The notes beneath the pieces were generated by a model. That model did no database searches. It was not told where the DNA came from and saw only the letters and a list, made by a program, of their open reading frames with translations. A stretch of DNA of 21,133 nt from Bacteroidales bacterium UBA3824 (lineage in GTDB: Bacteria > Bacteroidota > Bacteroidia > Bacteroidales > UBA3824), in the NCBI GenBank assembly GCA_002393195.1, contig DGIK01000113.1, positions 1-21,133 of the forward strand, written 5' to 3'. The position numbers and the translations under genes are program-made. Shown here piece after piece: positions 7,725 through 15,823 of the stretch. Positions within the stretch are counted from its first letter, which is position 1, and each line of letters begins with the position of its first letter.

Positions 7725-7763
7725 TAAGTGAATGAAAGAAACTCCCACGTCTTTCCTTTTTTT
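7719..7763 (+). terminator. Candidate terminator or attenuator overlapping the structured RNA
   Basis: GTGGGA (7719-7724) can pair with TCCCAC (7743-7748). An alternative hairpin is GAAAGA (7734-7739) with TCTTTC (7750-7755). Both precede seven T residues at 7757-7763. The first hairpin uses the 3' arm of the outermost helix of the upstream RNA, so the two cannot coexist. The second is compatible with that helix but is weak. The site either ends a free-standing RNA of about 270 nt or attenuates transcription into the gene that starts at 7810. Confidence 0.45.
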
Positions 7764-7809
7764 AATAATCCGAGTTTGCGAGCGTTCTACGGGCTGATTA
7801 CAAACAATT

Positions 7810-10800
7810 ATGAAACGTAAATTCAAATTGTGGCTACTATTGGCGATAGGTCTTTTGCTAACAGTAGGTGTAGATTCGTGCAAAAAGGAAGACGACCAAA
7901 AAAACGCTCTGTGGTGGTTGCATAATGGCAGCGACCTGTCTTATGAAGAAGAGGAAGAAGATCCCGATGCCATTAGGGCAGAAGCAGAAAAAAGTTACCA
8001 GGAAGCATTTGACGCTATCAAACAAAACAAAAATTATGACTTGGCAGTTGAAAAATTGACCAAAGCAGCAAAAGCCAATGTTGACAGTTCCAACATGTTT
8101 TTGGCGTATATGTATGAATACGGCGTTGGCGTCAAGCAAGATATTGAAAAAGCAAAAGAGTATTATGCAAGGGAAACTGCAATCAATGGCAATGAGTTTG
8201 CTAATGAGAAACTTGCGTCATTGAATGACAAGAGCAACAACTACAAAATCGTTTTGCCAGAAGGATGCAAACTTAAAATGAACGATATTGCAGTAGTGAA
8301 CGGAGATACAATAAATATTGTAAACGGCGACGGTACATTTAAGACTTCATCACATGCCACGTTCATTAAAAATACCGAAAATAAACTTGTAAGTATCTCT
8401 TATCGACATCCAAGCACCAAAGGAACTACGAATCTTGATGCATTGGAATCCGCTGTAACACTTATGTTGTGCTATGTTCCGTATGCATTTGAGTTGGATG
8501 AAAAAACTTACAACATCGTTCGCAGCCAACTGCTTGCAATGGAAGAAACGCGCGAACTCGCAAAAGAAATTGAAAATCAACTAAAAGATAAAGGCGGATT
8601 TGATTATGAATCGTTGATTCCTTTTATGCTGAAAGGATGTAACGCTATATATGAATCTGTCGACACCCCCAAAAAAACACTTAGCAAATCATCAAAAACC
8701 GAAATTGGTGCAATAGATGCGAATGGAGAACTTTACTCTTTAAATAGTTGTATATCCCTATCACCAGCAAAGAAACAAGAGATAACAACATCCTTTAAAT
8801 CAGGAACTTATCATCCTGATGAAAAATATTGGGATGTTACATTGAATGTGCGCAACTCATCTTCATTGCCTTTTATGGCAGTTCCTGGTACTGCCGACGA
8901 GACTGGATTTCACGAAAAAGATTTTTTTTCTAATTTTAGATTTGTTGCTTGTAATGGTGATGTTGCGCCAATGAAAAGTGCAACTGGATGGGTGAGAGGT
9001 CAAGTGAACTATTTAAGTTTGATGTTTGACGTATGTTTTAGTGATGATTATAATTATGGTTATTGGACATCTGCATCAGAGGGAATTCATGACTTGATAG
9101 GTATATTAGGCACAGCCAGCCAGAATTTTAGAGAGCAATATCTAAGTGTTGAAAGAGAAGTTGACATACAGTTGAAATCTGACAGAGACTTAGTGAGATA
9201 TTACTATCCCTTTTGTGGCACAACGGACAACGATTATTACGTTGATGCCTATTACATAATATTTAATTTAACAATTCCTATCTACGAAAGTATTTCTGCC
9301 TATAGCAAAGTAAAATCTGCCATAAACGCAGCAAATGGAATTACAAATATAGTATCAAACCCATCGATAAAACAAACGACAGCAGAGGATATTGTCGCCG
9401 ATATTGTATACGGATTGATGAAAGATGATGAATGGAGAGCAGGTCTATATGAATTAAGAAATATAATAAGTCTCAACGATTACTCCAAACTTAATACGGA
9501 GCTTGTTGCGTCATTCTTATTCAATACTGTCAATACAATTATAGAAGAAACATGGAATGCATTTTGTGATGATACGTGTGGTGAGAATAAGAAAAAAATT
9601 ATGAAAAAAGGAGCCACAGAATCGGCCAAGATTTCTCAAAAAGTATATGAAAAAGGGTGGACTTCTGACAATATTTTAGACATTGTAGAATCTGCAGAAA
9701 CGGTTGCAGACCAGTTCGTTCCAATTATGGTAGTCGCAACAACTACTGCGAGCATAGCGAACAAGGCTACTGGTTTAATATCGGGGTTGTTCGATAGATT
9801 TATGCGTGATTACATCCCAGGAATGGCTGAGAAAGATTTCAAAACTTTTGATGTAAAATTTCTTATTAAAAGCAAACCTCTAATCACACTTTCAAACATA
9901 TTCACCACAGTTACCGTAGGTACACCAGCCATGATAACGGCTACAACTGACCAAGACGGTGACATCACTATGTTAGTGAACGATGTAGCGAATGTAACGA
10001 AAACCGACCAACATTCGTTAACATACGACCTATCAAAACTTTCGCCTGGCACATACAAGATTAAATTTAAAGTTATTTGTTTTCCACTTGTTGCAGAAAC
10101 GGAGGAGTTTACGTGTGTGGTAAAATCGGCTCAAACGCCCATTACCAATCCCCTCACCATCTCTTGTACCCCCGTAACCTCAGCTACCGTCGGCACTACT
10201 GCCAACGTTACTGCCTCTGCCAACAAAAACTGCAACATAACACTGTTGGTAAACGGCACGACAAAAACAACCGCCTCCAACAAAACTTCATTGACATACG
10301 ACCTCTCGCAACTCTCGCCTGGCACGTACGAAATCAAGTTTAAGGCTGTGGTTGATTCGGAAACAGCAGAAACACAGGAGTTTACGTGTGTGGTAAACGA
10401 ACAATTCGTACCACTTTCGATAACCAGCACAACAGCGGGCGTCGCAACCAAAGGCGATATAACCAACGTTACCGCCACCGCCAACAAAAACGCCACAATC
10501 AAAATGTATGTGGATGGCTCTGTGTATTCGTCTGTGTACAACAAAACTTCAATGACCTACAACCTGTCGGAACTTTCTGTTGGCACCCACTATATCAAAT
10601 TCAGGGCGGAAGTCGGCTCTGAAAGCGCAGAAACAAGGGAGTTCCAGTGTACTGTTGATAATCCGACATTCAACGTTTCCATATCGGCATACGTTGACGC
10701 ACGAGAGGTATCTGAAATTGATTATCAAACATTGGTTGAATTTGTAGCAGTAGCCAATAGAGATTGTGTGATGGATTTGTACATCGATGGCAAATTAGTG

Positions 10801-11391
10801 CGTCAAGGTAGTTCTACAAGCCATGCCAACGTCCAACAAAGGCTGTACGCCACCGACAATCTATCATCAGGCCCGCATACAATTAAAGTGTACGCATCCG
10901 AACAATACGGCAATGCCTTCGATGAAATAACGATAAATGTGAAATCAACACAGAGCTACGACTACATCGACCTCGGTCTGCCTTCCGGCACATTGTGGGC
11001 TACTTGCAATGTCGGCGCAGGCAATCCGTGGGAATATGGCGAATTACTCGAATCGGAAGAAGACCCGGCAACTTTGAAAATGGGGAGCAATTGGAGGTTG
11101 CCCACACAGAACGAATATCGCGAGTTAGCCGAAAACTGCAATTTGCAGTGGACTACAGATTACAACGGAACCGGCGTAAAAGGTCTGATTGTTACAAGCA
11201 AAAAGTACACTAACAAGCACATATTCTTGCCTGTAAAGGGAAGCTATGGTACATATTGGTCTTCGACAAAGGACTGGTATCATGAAGGATATTACTACTT
11301 CTTCCAATTTGTGGACAACTACACCAACTACGACAACGCACAACTGCGAGCTCCTAAATATGGACTTTATGGTCGTGCTGTAAGAAATTGA
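7810..11391 (+). CDS. Large modular lipoprotein: Sel1-like region, unknown domain, four Ig-like repeats, TIGR02145-type C-terminal domain
   Basis: This 1193-residue protein starts MKRKFKLWLLLAIGLLLTVG and has a lipobox Cys at 24. CKKEDD follows, and the acidic residues after a Lys resemble the Bacteroidetes surface-export signal. Residues about 52-138 contain Sel1/TPR-like helices (FLAYMYEYGVGVKQDIEKAK). Residues about 140-690 form a large region I cannot name, noticeably more AT-rich than the rest by eye. Four Ig-like repeats of about 85 residues follow (about 689, 780, 867 and 953), each with the pattern SLTYDLSxLSPGTYxIKFK and ending near EFTCVV. Residues 1050-1193 are the TIGR02145-type domain (DYIDLGLPSGTLWATCNVGA, NWRLPTQNEYRELAENC, GTGVKGLIV, ending YGRAVRN). 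This copy lacks the DYFAWGE segment of its two paralogues. The structured RNA lies directly upstream. It is probably a surface binding or adhesion protein, but no ligand can be named. Confidence 0.85.
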   Translation: MKRKFKLWLLLAIGLLLTVGVDSCKKEDDQKNALWWLHNGSDLSYEEEEEDPDAIRAEAEKSYQEAFDAIKQNKNYDLAVEKLTKAAKANVDSSNMFLAYMYEYGVGVKQDIEKAKEYYARETAINGNEFANEKLASLNDKSNNYKIVLPEGCKLKMNDIAVVNGDTINIVNGDGTFKTSSHATFIKNTENKLVSISYRHPSTKGTTNLDALESAVTLMLCYVPYAFELDEKTYNIVRSQLLAMEETRELAKEIENQLKDKGGFDYESLIPFMLKGCNAIYESVDTPKKTLSKSSKTEIGAIDANGELYSLNSCISLSPAKKQEITTSFKSGTYHPDEKYWDVTLNVRNSSSLPFMAVPGTADETGFHEKDFFSNFRFVACNGDVAPMKSATGWVRGQVNYLSLMFDVCFSDDYNYGYWTSASEGIHDLIGILGTASQNFREQYLSVEREVDIQLKSDRDLVRYYYPFCGTTDNDYYVDAYYIIFNLTIPIYESISAYSKVKSAINAANGITNIVSNPSIKQTTAEDIVADIVYGLMKDDEWRAGLYELRNIISLNDYSKLNTELVASFLFNTVNTIIEETWNAFCDDTCGENKKKIMKKGATESAKISQKVYEKGWTSDNILDIVESAETVADQFVPIMVVATTTASIANKATGLISGLFDRFMRDYIPGMAEKDFKTFDVKFLIKSKPLITLSNIFTTVTVGTPAMITATTDQDGDITMLVNDVANVTKTDQHSLTYDLSKLSPGTYKIKFKVICFPLVAETEEFTCVVKSAQTPITNPLTISCTPVTSATVGTTANVTASANKNCNITLLVNGTTKTTASNKTSLTYDLSQLSPGTYEIKFKAVVDSETAETQEFTCVVNEQFVPLSITSTTAGVATKGDITNVTATANKNATIKMYVDGSVYSSVYNKTSMTYNLSELSVGTHYIKFRAEVGSESAETREFQCTVDNPTFNVSISAYVDAREVSEIDYQTLVEFVAVANRDCVMDLYIDGKLVRQGSSTSHANVQQRLYATDNLSSGPHTIKVYASEQYGNAFDEITINVKSTQSYDYIDLGLPSGTLWATCNVGAGNPWEYGELLESEEDPATLKMGSNWRLPTQNEYRELAENCNLQWTTDYNGTGVKGLIVTSKKYTNKHIFLPVKGSYGTYWSSTKDWYHEGYYYFFQFVDNYTNYDNAQLRAPKYGLYGRAVRN

Positions 11392-11405
11392 CAATAACCC
11401 AAATC

Positions 11406-11440
11406 AAGGAGACTGCCAAACATGGGCAGTCCCCTTTTTT
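11406..11440 (+). terminator. Intrinsic terminator between the first and second lipoprotein genes
   Basis: GACTGCC (11411-11417) pairs with GGCAGTC (11425-11431). The stem extends outward through G:C and A:T pairs after one A/C mismatch, and six T residues follow (11435-11440). It begins 15 nt after the stop of the first lipoprotein gene and ends 13 nt before the ATG of the next. There is no room for a promoter between the two, so it probably reduces rather than blocks expression of the second and third genes. Confidence 0.75.
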
Positions 11441-11453
11441 ACAAAAAAACAAT

Positions 11454-12926
11454 ATGAAAGGAAACATCACATTATTAATAGCGGCAATACTGATGCTCAT
11501 GGTATTCGGTTGCAAAAAGGAATCGGATGTCATAGTACAGGAATCGCAGATAGAATACAATCAAATAACAGAGGCATACTTTGGTGACTCCAACGAATTG
11601 ACTATCAAGGCGAATGCCGCAAATGCCGTAACACTCTACATCGACGGCGAAGAGACCGCATCGGGTGCTAATGGAAGCATCCGCTACAACATCTCAAACC
11701 TGCCTGTCGGCGTTCATACCATCAAGATTCAGTTTGTGGTCGGCGGCGACACATTCGAGAAATCTTTTAAATGCAACATCATTGCCAAGCCTGTGATATA
11801 CGAAATTCCAACTTTGACATGCACACAAATCACAGAATCGTATGTTGGTGAATCTGCCGTTATTACAGCGTCCACAGAGACCGCCAGCAAGATAATCCTT
11901 TTTGTGGATGGTGTGGAAACCAAAACATCCGACACCCAGACACTATCATTTGACATCCAAGGATTGAACATTGGCACACACAAAATAAAATTTGTCTCCG
12001 AGAATGGCGACAAAAAAGACCAAAAAGAGTTTAACTGCAAGATAAAACCGATAATATACGAAATTCCAACTTTGACATGCACACAAATCACAGAATCGTA
12101 TGTTGGTGAATCTGCTGTTATAACAGCGTCCACAGAGACCGCCAGCAAGATAACACTTTTTGTAGATGGTGTGGAAACCAAAACATCTGACACCCAGACA
12201 TTATCATTTGACATCCAAGGATTGAACATTGGCACACACAAAATAAAATTTGTTTCCGAAAATGGCGACAAAAAAGACCAAAAAGAGTTTGATTGCAAGA
12301 TTCTCGAAGTGGTAGAAGAATATGATTACGTAGACCTCGGCTTGCCTTCCGGCACACTTTGGGCTACCTGCAACGTCGGCGCAAAAAATCCGTGGGAGTA
12401 CGGCGATTATTTTGCCTGGGGAGAAACAGAGCCAAAAGAAAATTATTTTTGGTGGACGTACAAATATGCCATTTCCAATGCTCATGAGTTGACAAAATAT
12501 TGCCTCAATCCAGAATATGGTTACAATGGCTTTACTGACAATCTGACTGTATTGGAGCACGAAGACGATGCCGCTGTGGCAAATATGGGTAACAAATGGC
12601 GTATGCCAACAGAAGAAGATTTCCAAGAGCTGCTTGACAACTGCGAGAGAGAGTGGACTTCGAATTACCAAGGCACTGGTGTAGCTGGAAATATTATCTG
12701 GCATCCGCAGCACACATCGCATATTTTCTTTCCGGCGTCAGGTTTTCGTAGCGGTTTCTACCTATTCCAAGATGATATGGGCTATTATTGGACATCATCG
12801 CTTATGTTAATATTAAATGCTTCTGATTACGGTTGCAATGGAGTATACTTCGGAGCCAATACTGAAATGAAGGTAAATTGGGTTAGCCGAGAGCAAGGCT
12901 TTCCTGTCCGCGCTGTTCACAAATAA
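11454..12926 (+). CDS. Modular lipoprotein: three Ig-like repeats and TIGR02145-type C-terminal domain
   Basis: The start at 11454 gives 490 residues and puts the lipoprotein signal MKGNITLLIAAILMLMVFGC at the N terminus (Cys 20, followed by KKES). A TTG start at 11388 is in frame, but it would translate through the terminator hairpin and bury the signal. Three Ig-like repeats follow at about residues 30-112, 115-197 and 201-283. The last two are near-identical tandem copies. The final 200 residues are the TIGR02145-type domain (DYVDLGLPSGTLWATCNVGA, YGDYFAWGETEPKE, NKWRMPTEEDFQELLDNC, GTGVAGNII, IFFPASGFR, GYYWTSS, FPVRAVHK). This is an anchored, probably surface-exposed protein. It lies 18 bp before its shorter paralogue, so the two are surely cotranscribed. 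No ligand can be inferred. Confidence 0.87.
   Translation: MKGNITLLIAAILMLMVFGCKKESDVIVQESQIEYNQITEAYFGDSNELTIKANAANAVTLYIDGEETASGANGSIRYNISNLPVGVHTIKIQFVVGGDTFEKSFKCNIIAKPVIYEIPTLTCTQITESYVGESAVITASTETASKIILFVDGVETKTSDTQTLSFDIQGLNIGTHKIKFVSENGDKKDQKEFNCKIKPIIYEIPTLTCTQITESYVGESAVITASTETASKITLFVDGVETKTSDTQTLSFDIQGLNIGTHKIKFVSENGDKKDQKEFDCKILEVVEEYDYVDLGLPSGTLWATCNVGAKNPWEYGDYFAWGETEPKENYFWWTYKYAISNAHELTKYCLNPEYGYNGFTDNLTVLEHEDDAAVANMGNKWRMPTEEDFQELLDNCEREWTSNYQGTGVAGNIIWHPQHTSHIFFPASGFRSGFYLFQDDMGYYWTSSLMLILNASDYGCNGVYFGANTEMKVNWVSREQGFPVRAVHK
11796..12301 (+). repeat. Tandem 258-bp duplication encoding two near-identical Ig-like repeats
   Basis: Positions 11796-12043 and 12054-12301 align over 248 nt at an exact 258-nt (86-codon) period with 11 differences that I counted by eye. 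Only two codons change the protein (Ile to Thr near 11895, Asn to Asp near 12033). The other seven changed codons are synonymous. The first Ig-like repeat of the same gene and those of the neighbouring genes are far more divergent, so this is a recent internal duplication or a gene-conversion pair. Confidence 0.93.
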
Positions 12927-12944
12927 TTATTAAAAGATAAAATT

Positions 12945-14090
12945 ATGAAAAACACCAACATAATAATAACATTGTTGCTTTTGTTTCTCCTTTTTTCTTG
13001 CAAAAAGGAGGGGCAGCAACTTTCGCCGCTGGAAGTAAGCGTTACTTACATTGATGAGGCTTACCACGGCGAGACATCCAATGTGGAGGTCAGCACAAAC
13101 ACGCAGTGTACTGTCTGGCTGTATGTGGACAACGAAGAAAAAATGTCGTCCGCAAACGGCAAAATAACTTTTGACGTCTCCAACCTTTCTGTCGGTCCAC
13201 ACAAGATAAAGGTGGTGGTCAGCGACGGCGACGAGGATTATGAAAGGTCGTTCAACTGCAAGATACTCGAAAAGCCGGTCTCCATCAAATTTCCCAAACT
13301 GTCCTTCATGCCTGTAAAAGAATCGTATGCCGGCGAAACAGCCTACATCACCGCTCAGACACAAATAGACAGCAAAATAACGCTCTACGTCGATGACGTA
13401 GAACAACAATCGTCCGTCAACAAGACATTGGTATATGATGTTGCCGCGCTCGCAATCGGTTCTCACAAAATTAAAATAGTTTCCGAAAACAGCAAAGCCC
13501 ACGACGAAGTGTCATTTGATTGTGTCATTTCTGAAAAGCCGGTAATAGACTATGATTACGTTGACCTCGGCTTGCCCTCTGGCACACTCTGGGCTACCTG
13601 CAACGTCGGCGCACAGAATCCGTGGGATTATGGCGACTATTTTGCATGGGGCGAGGTAACGACGAAAGACTATTATGATTGGGATACGTACACTTACCGC
13701 GATAGTCCTCTATCAACCCTTGATGCCGCTCACGATGCCGCCATAGTCAATATTGGTAGTGATTGGCGTATGCCGACACAGGCGGAGTTACAAGAATTGT
13801 ATGACAATTGTGATTGGGAATGGACGAGCAATTACAATGGCACAGGAGTGGCAGGACGTATCGTAAAGAGCCGTAGAAGTTCAAGCTCGATATTCCTACC
13901 CGCTGCAGGACGACGTTATAACGGCGAAGTTATCTGGGCAGACGATGCCGGCTATTACTGGGCGTCTGAGTCTAAGACTATGAGTGGGATTTCATCAGGT
14001 TACTTGTATTTGGATTCCGATATTATTGATGTTGATATTTTTCAATGGTTCTTTGGTTTATCGGTGCGTCCGGTGCGGTGCAGGAATTAA
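12945..14090 (+). CDS. Modular lipoprotein: two Ig-like repeats and TIGR02145-type C-terminal domain
   Basis: The 381-residue product has a short lipoprotein signal, MKNTNIIITLLLLFLLFSC (Cys 19, then KKEG). Two Ig-like repeats follow at about 27-108 and 110-195, with FDVSNLSVGPHKIKVVVSDG and YDVAALAIGSHKIKIVSEN as the diagnostic strands. Residues from about 203 are the TIGR02145-type domain: DYVDLGLPSGTLWATCNVGA, NPWDYGDYFAWGEVTTKD, SDWRMPTQAELQELYDNCDW, GTGVAGRIV, SIFLPAAGRR, GYYWASES, LSVRPVRCRN. It is the smallest member of the array and has the same architecture as the preceding gene. A strong terminator follows 43 bp after the stop, closing the plus-strand unit. Confidence 0.87.
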   Translation: MKNTNIIITLLLLFLLFSCKKEGQQLSPLEVSVTYIDEAYHGETSNVEVSTNTQCTVWLYVDNEEKMSSANGKITFDVSNLSVGPHKIKVVVSDGDEDYERSFNCKILEKPVSIKFPKLSFMPVKESYAGETAYITAQTQIDSKITLYVDDVEQQSSVNKTLVYDVAALAIGSHKIKIVSENSKAHDEVSFDCVISEKPVIDYDYVDLGLPSGTLWATCNVGAQNPWDYGDYFAWGEVTTKDYYDWDTYTYRDSPLSTLDAAHDAAIVNIGSDWRMPTQAELQELYDNCDWEWTSNYNGTGVAGRIVKSRRSSSSIFLPAAGRRYNGEVIWADDAGYYWASESKTMSGISSGYLYLDSDIIDVDIFQWFFGLSVRPVRCRN

Positions 14091-14132
14091 CCATGTTCCT
14101 CGACAAGGAAGGAAACACAACTAAAACAATTA

Positions 14133-14168
14133 AGCCGCCCGAAAACATCTTCTGGCGGCTATTTTTTT
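14133..14168 (+). terminator. Intrinsic terminator ending the lipoprotein array
   Basis: AGCCGCC (14133-14139) pairs with GGCGGCT (14154-14160), and seven T residues follow at 14162-14168. The T-run touches the stop codon of the convergent ATPase gene. On the minus strand the same hairpin has no good T-tract, so it works mainly for the plus strand. Confidence 0.85.
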
Positions 14169-15742
14169 CACCCAAACTTCTCTATCTTGCAGGAGTGTTT
14201 TTTGGTCTCCTTGTTGTACGTAACGCCGACGAAAAGGAGATTGTCGTAATAATTCTCCAAAGCCTGATGATATTTCCTTTCACGGATTTGATTGAGTGCG
14301 CCGTCCGCCGTAGTGGTGTCGGCTTTGAGTTCGATGATGAGTGCGGGCTTTCGAGGGTTTACGGGGATGAAGCCAATGTCGGCGTACCCCTTGCCCGACG
14401 GCATCTCCTTTATAATAGTGTATTCGGAATACGCATAAAAATACGCCAGCCCCATCGCCGCCTGAAACGACTTTTCATCGTTGTAGGTCAGCGGATTGGT
14501 AGCCTTGGAATGTGCGTCCTCCAAAAAGTTTTCCACAAACTCTGTGTCGCCTCGCAGTGTTGCCTCCAAGAGCGATTTGCTTTCGTATATGATTTGTAAT
14601 ACCTTCTTGAAATTTGGGTTGAGTTTGATTGCCAACACCCACTGTTCGCGCACCTCATAGTTGGGGATGTAACACTCCTTTGTGTCCTTGTCGTATGTTA
14701 GATATCCAAGATGAATGAGATACGAATACACATCATCCTTGCATTTGAAACTTGACTTAGTGTTCAAGAAACTCAAAACATCAACCGCCACCCTGCCGCC
14801 GCCGAGCATTTTGGCAACGTCGTCGCGGATGCCTTCAAAGTCCAATTCGATGTAATCCTTGATGTTTTCAAAACTGCCGGTGTTGCTCCAATGGCTCGCA
14901 AACTCCTGGTCGAACATAGCCTCCACAACGGATTTGGGATTGAAAACACTCAACGTCTTTGTAATCCTATAACCGTCATACCAACGCTTGCACTCCGCCA
15001 AGTCCATCGAATATTTAGCGCACAATTCCGCCACTTCTTCCGCAGTAAAGCCCACAAACTCCGCCAACCGTCCCGCATTGAGCATATTAAACTCGGCAAA
15101 CTCATTGAGTTTGCTCTCCACCTTGTCGCGCACTATGGGCAAAATTCCAGTCAGATAAGCCATAGCAATGGCAGGTTTCAACTGACGGTTTTTGAAAAGG
15201 CCGTTCAAAAAAGTCAAGTATTTTCTGAACTCCTCGTCTGGCACTTCCTCGCGGATTAGCACGTCATATTCGTCCATAATGATTACAAACTGTTCGCCAG
15301 TCTTGGTATAGACTTTCAACATTGCTTCGTCCAACGAATCTTTCAACAGGACTTTTGCAGAAGGGAAGTTTTCTCGGATTTCCGCAACCACCTTTTTGTT
15401 GATGTATTGCATCAGCGGAATGTCGCCGTGTGTGCGGAACATTCCGTTGATGTCCATCTTGATGACATTGTATTTGCCGTAATGCTTCTCAAAACTTTCA
15501 TCCTTGTATATCTTCAGTTGTTTGAATAGTTCCAACGAATCTGAGTTTTTACCATAATACGAACTTATCAGGTCGCTTGCCATACTCTTGCCAAAACGCC
15601 TCGGACGAGAGACGCATACAAACTTCCTTTCTGTCTTAATCATACGATTCAACTCTCTAATAATAAGCGACTTGTCGATGTATATTTCACTATTCATCGA
15701 CTCTCGAAGTAATTCGCTGTTGGTATTCAAGTATATTCCCAT
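14168..15742 (-). CDS. AAA-ATPase-like protein with C-terminal PD-(D/E)XK nuclease domain
   Basis: I start the protein at 15742 (MGIYLNTNSELLRESMNSEI, 524 residues), the usual beginning for this family. An ATG nine codons upstream (15769) overlaps the promoter box, so it would precede the transcript start. Residues 1-260 match the AAA-ATPase-like family, with SRPRRFGKSM near 45-54 as the P-loop and FVIIMDEYDVL as Walker B. The C-terminal part reads GYADIGFIPVNPRKPALIIELKA, the Asp...Glu-x-Lys signature of the PD-(D/E)XK nuclease fold attached to this ATPase in Bacteroidetes. Such genes occur in many scattered copies in these genomes. Their biological role is not settled, and proposals include DNA or RNA cleavage linked to mobile elements or defence. 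It is convergent with the lipoprotein array. Confidence 0.88.
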   Translation of the reverse strand: MGIYLNTNSELLRESMNSEIYIDKSLIIRELNRMIKTERKFVCVSRPRRFGKSMASDLISSYYGKNSDSLELFKQLKIYKDESFEKHYGKYNVIKMDINGMFRTHGDIPLMQYINKKVVAEIRENFPSAKVLLKDSLDEAMLKVYTKTGEQFVIIMDEYDVLIREEVPDEEFRKYLTFLNGLFKNRQLKPAIAMAYLTGILPIVRDKVESKLNEFAEFNMLNAGRLAEFVGFTAEEVAELCAKYSMDLAECKRWYDGYRITKTLSVFNPKSVVEAMFDQEFASHWSNTGSFENIKDYIELDFEGIRDDVAKMLGGGRVAVDVLSFLNTKSSFKCKDDVYSYLIHLGYLTYDKDTKECYIPNYEVREQWVLAIKLNPNFKKVLQIIYESKSLLEATLRGDTEFVENFLEDAHSKATNPLTYNDEKSFQAAMGLAYFYAYSEYTIIKEMPSGKGYADIGFIPVNPRKPALIIELKADTTTADGALNQIRERKYHQALENYYDNLLFVGVTYNKETKKHSCKIEKFG

Positions 15743-15766
15743 GGTTGCGGTGATTTGGTGATGTTG

Positions 15767-15774
15767 CAAAATTA
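15767..15774 (-). promoter_or_regulatory. -7 promoter box of the AAA-ATPase/nuclease gene
   Basis: On the minus strand this reads TAATTTTG, an exact TAnnTTTG match. Transcription would begin near 15758, which places the ATG at 15742 as the first usable start. Confidence 0.5.
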
Positions 15775-15823
15775 ATGTTTTTTCCTGAAAATATGCTTTG
15801 ATGTAACAAAAATTTTGATTCGT

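Noticed and set aside
11388..11453. Upstream TTG start for the second array lipoprotein
   Set aside because: It would add 22 residues before the lipoprotein signal and run through a terminator hairpin. The ATG at 11454 fits the signal peptide.
10954..14090. Diversity-generating retroelement targets in the C-terminal domains
   Set aside because: Variable C-terminal domains on lipoproteins fit the idea, but there is no reverse transcriptase, no template repeat, and the variation is not limited to adenine positions.
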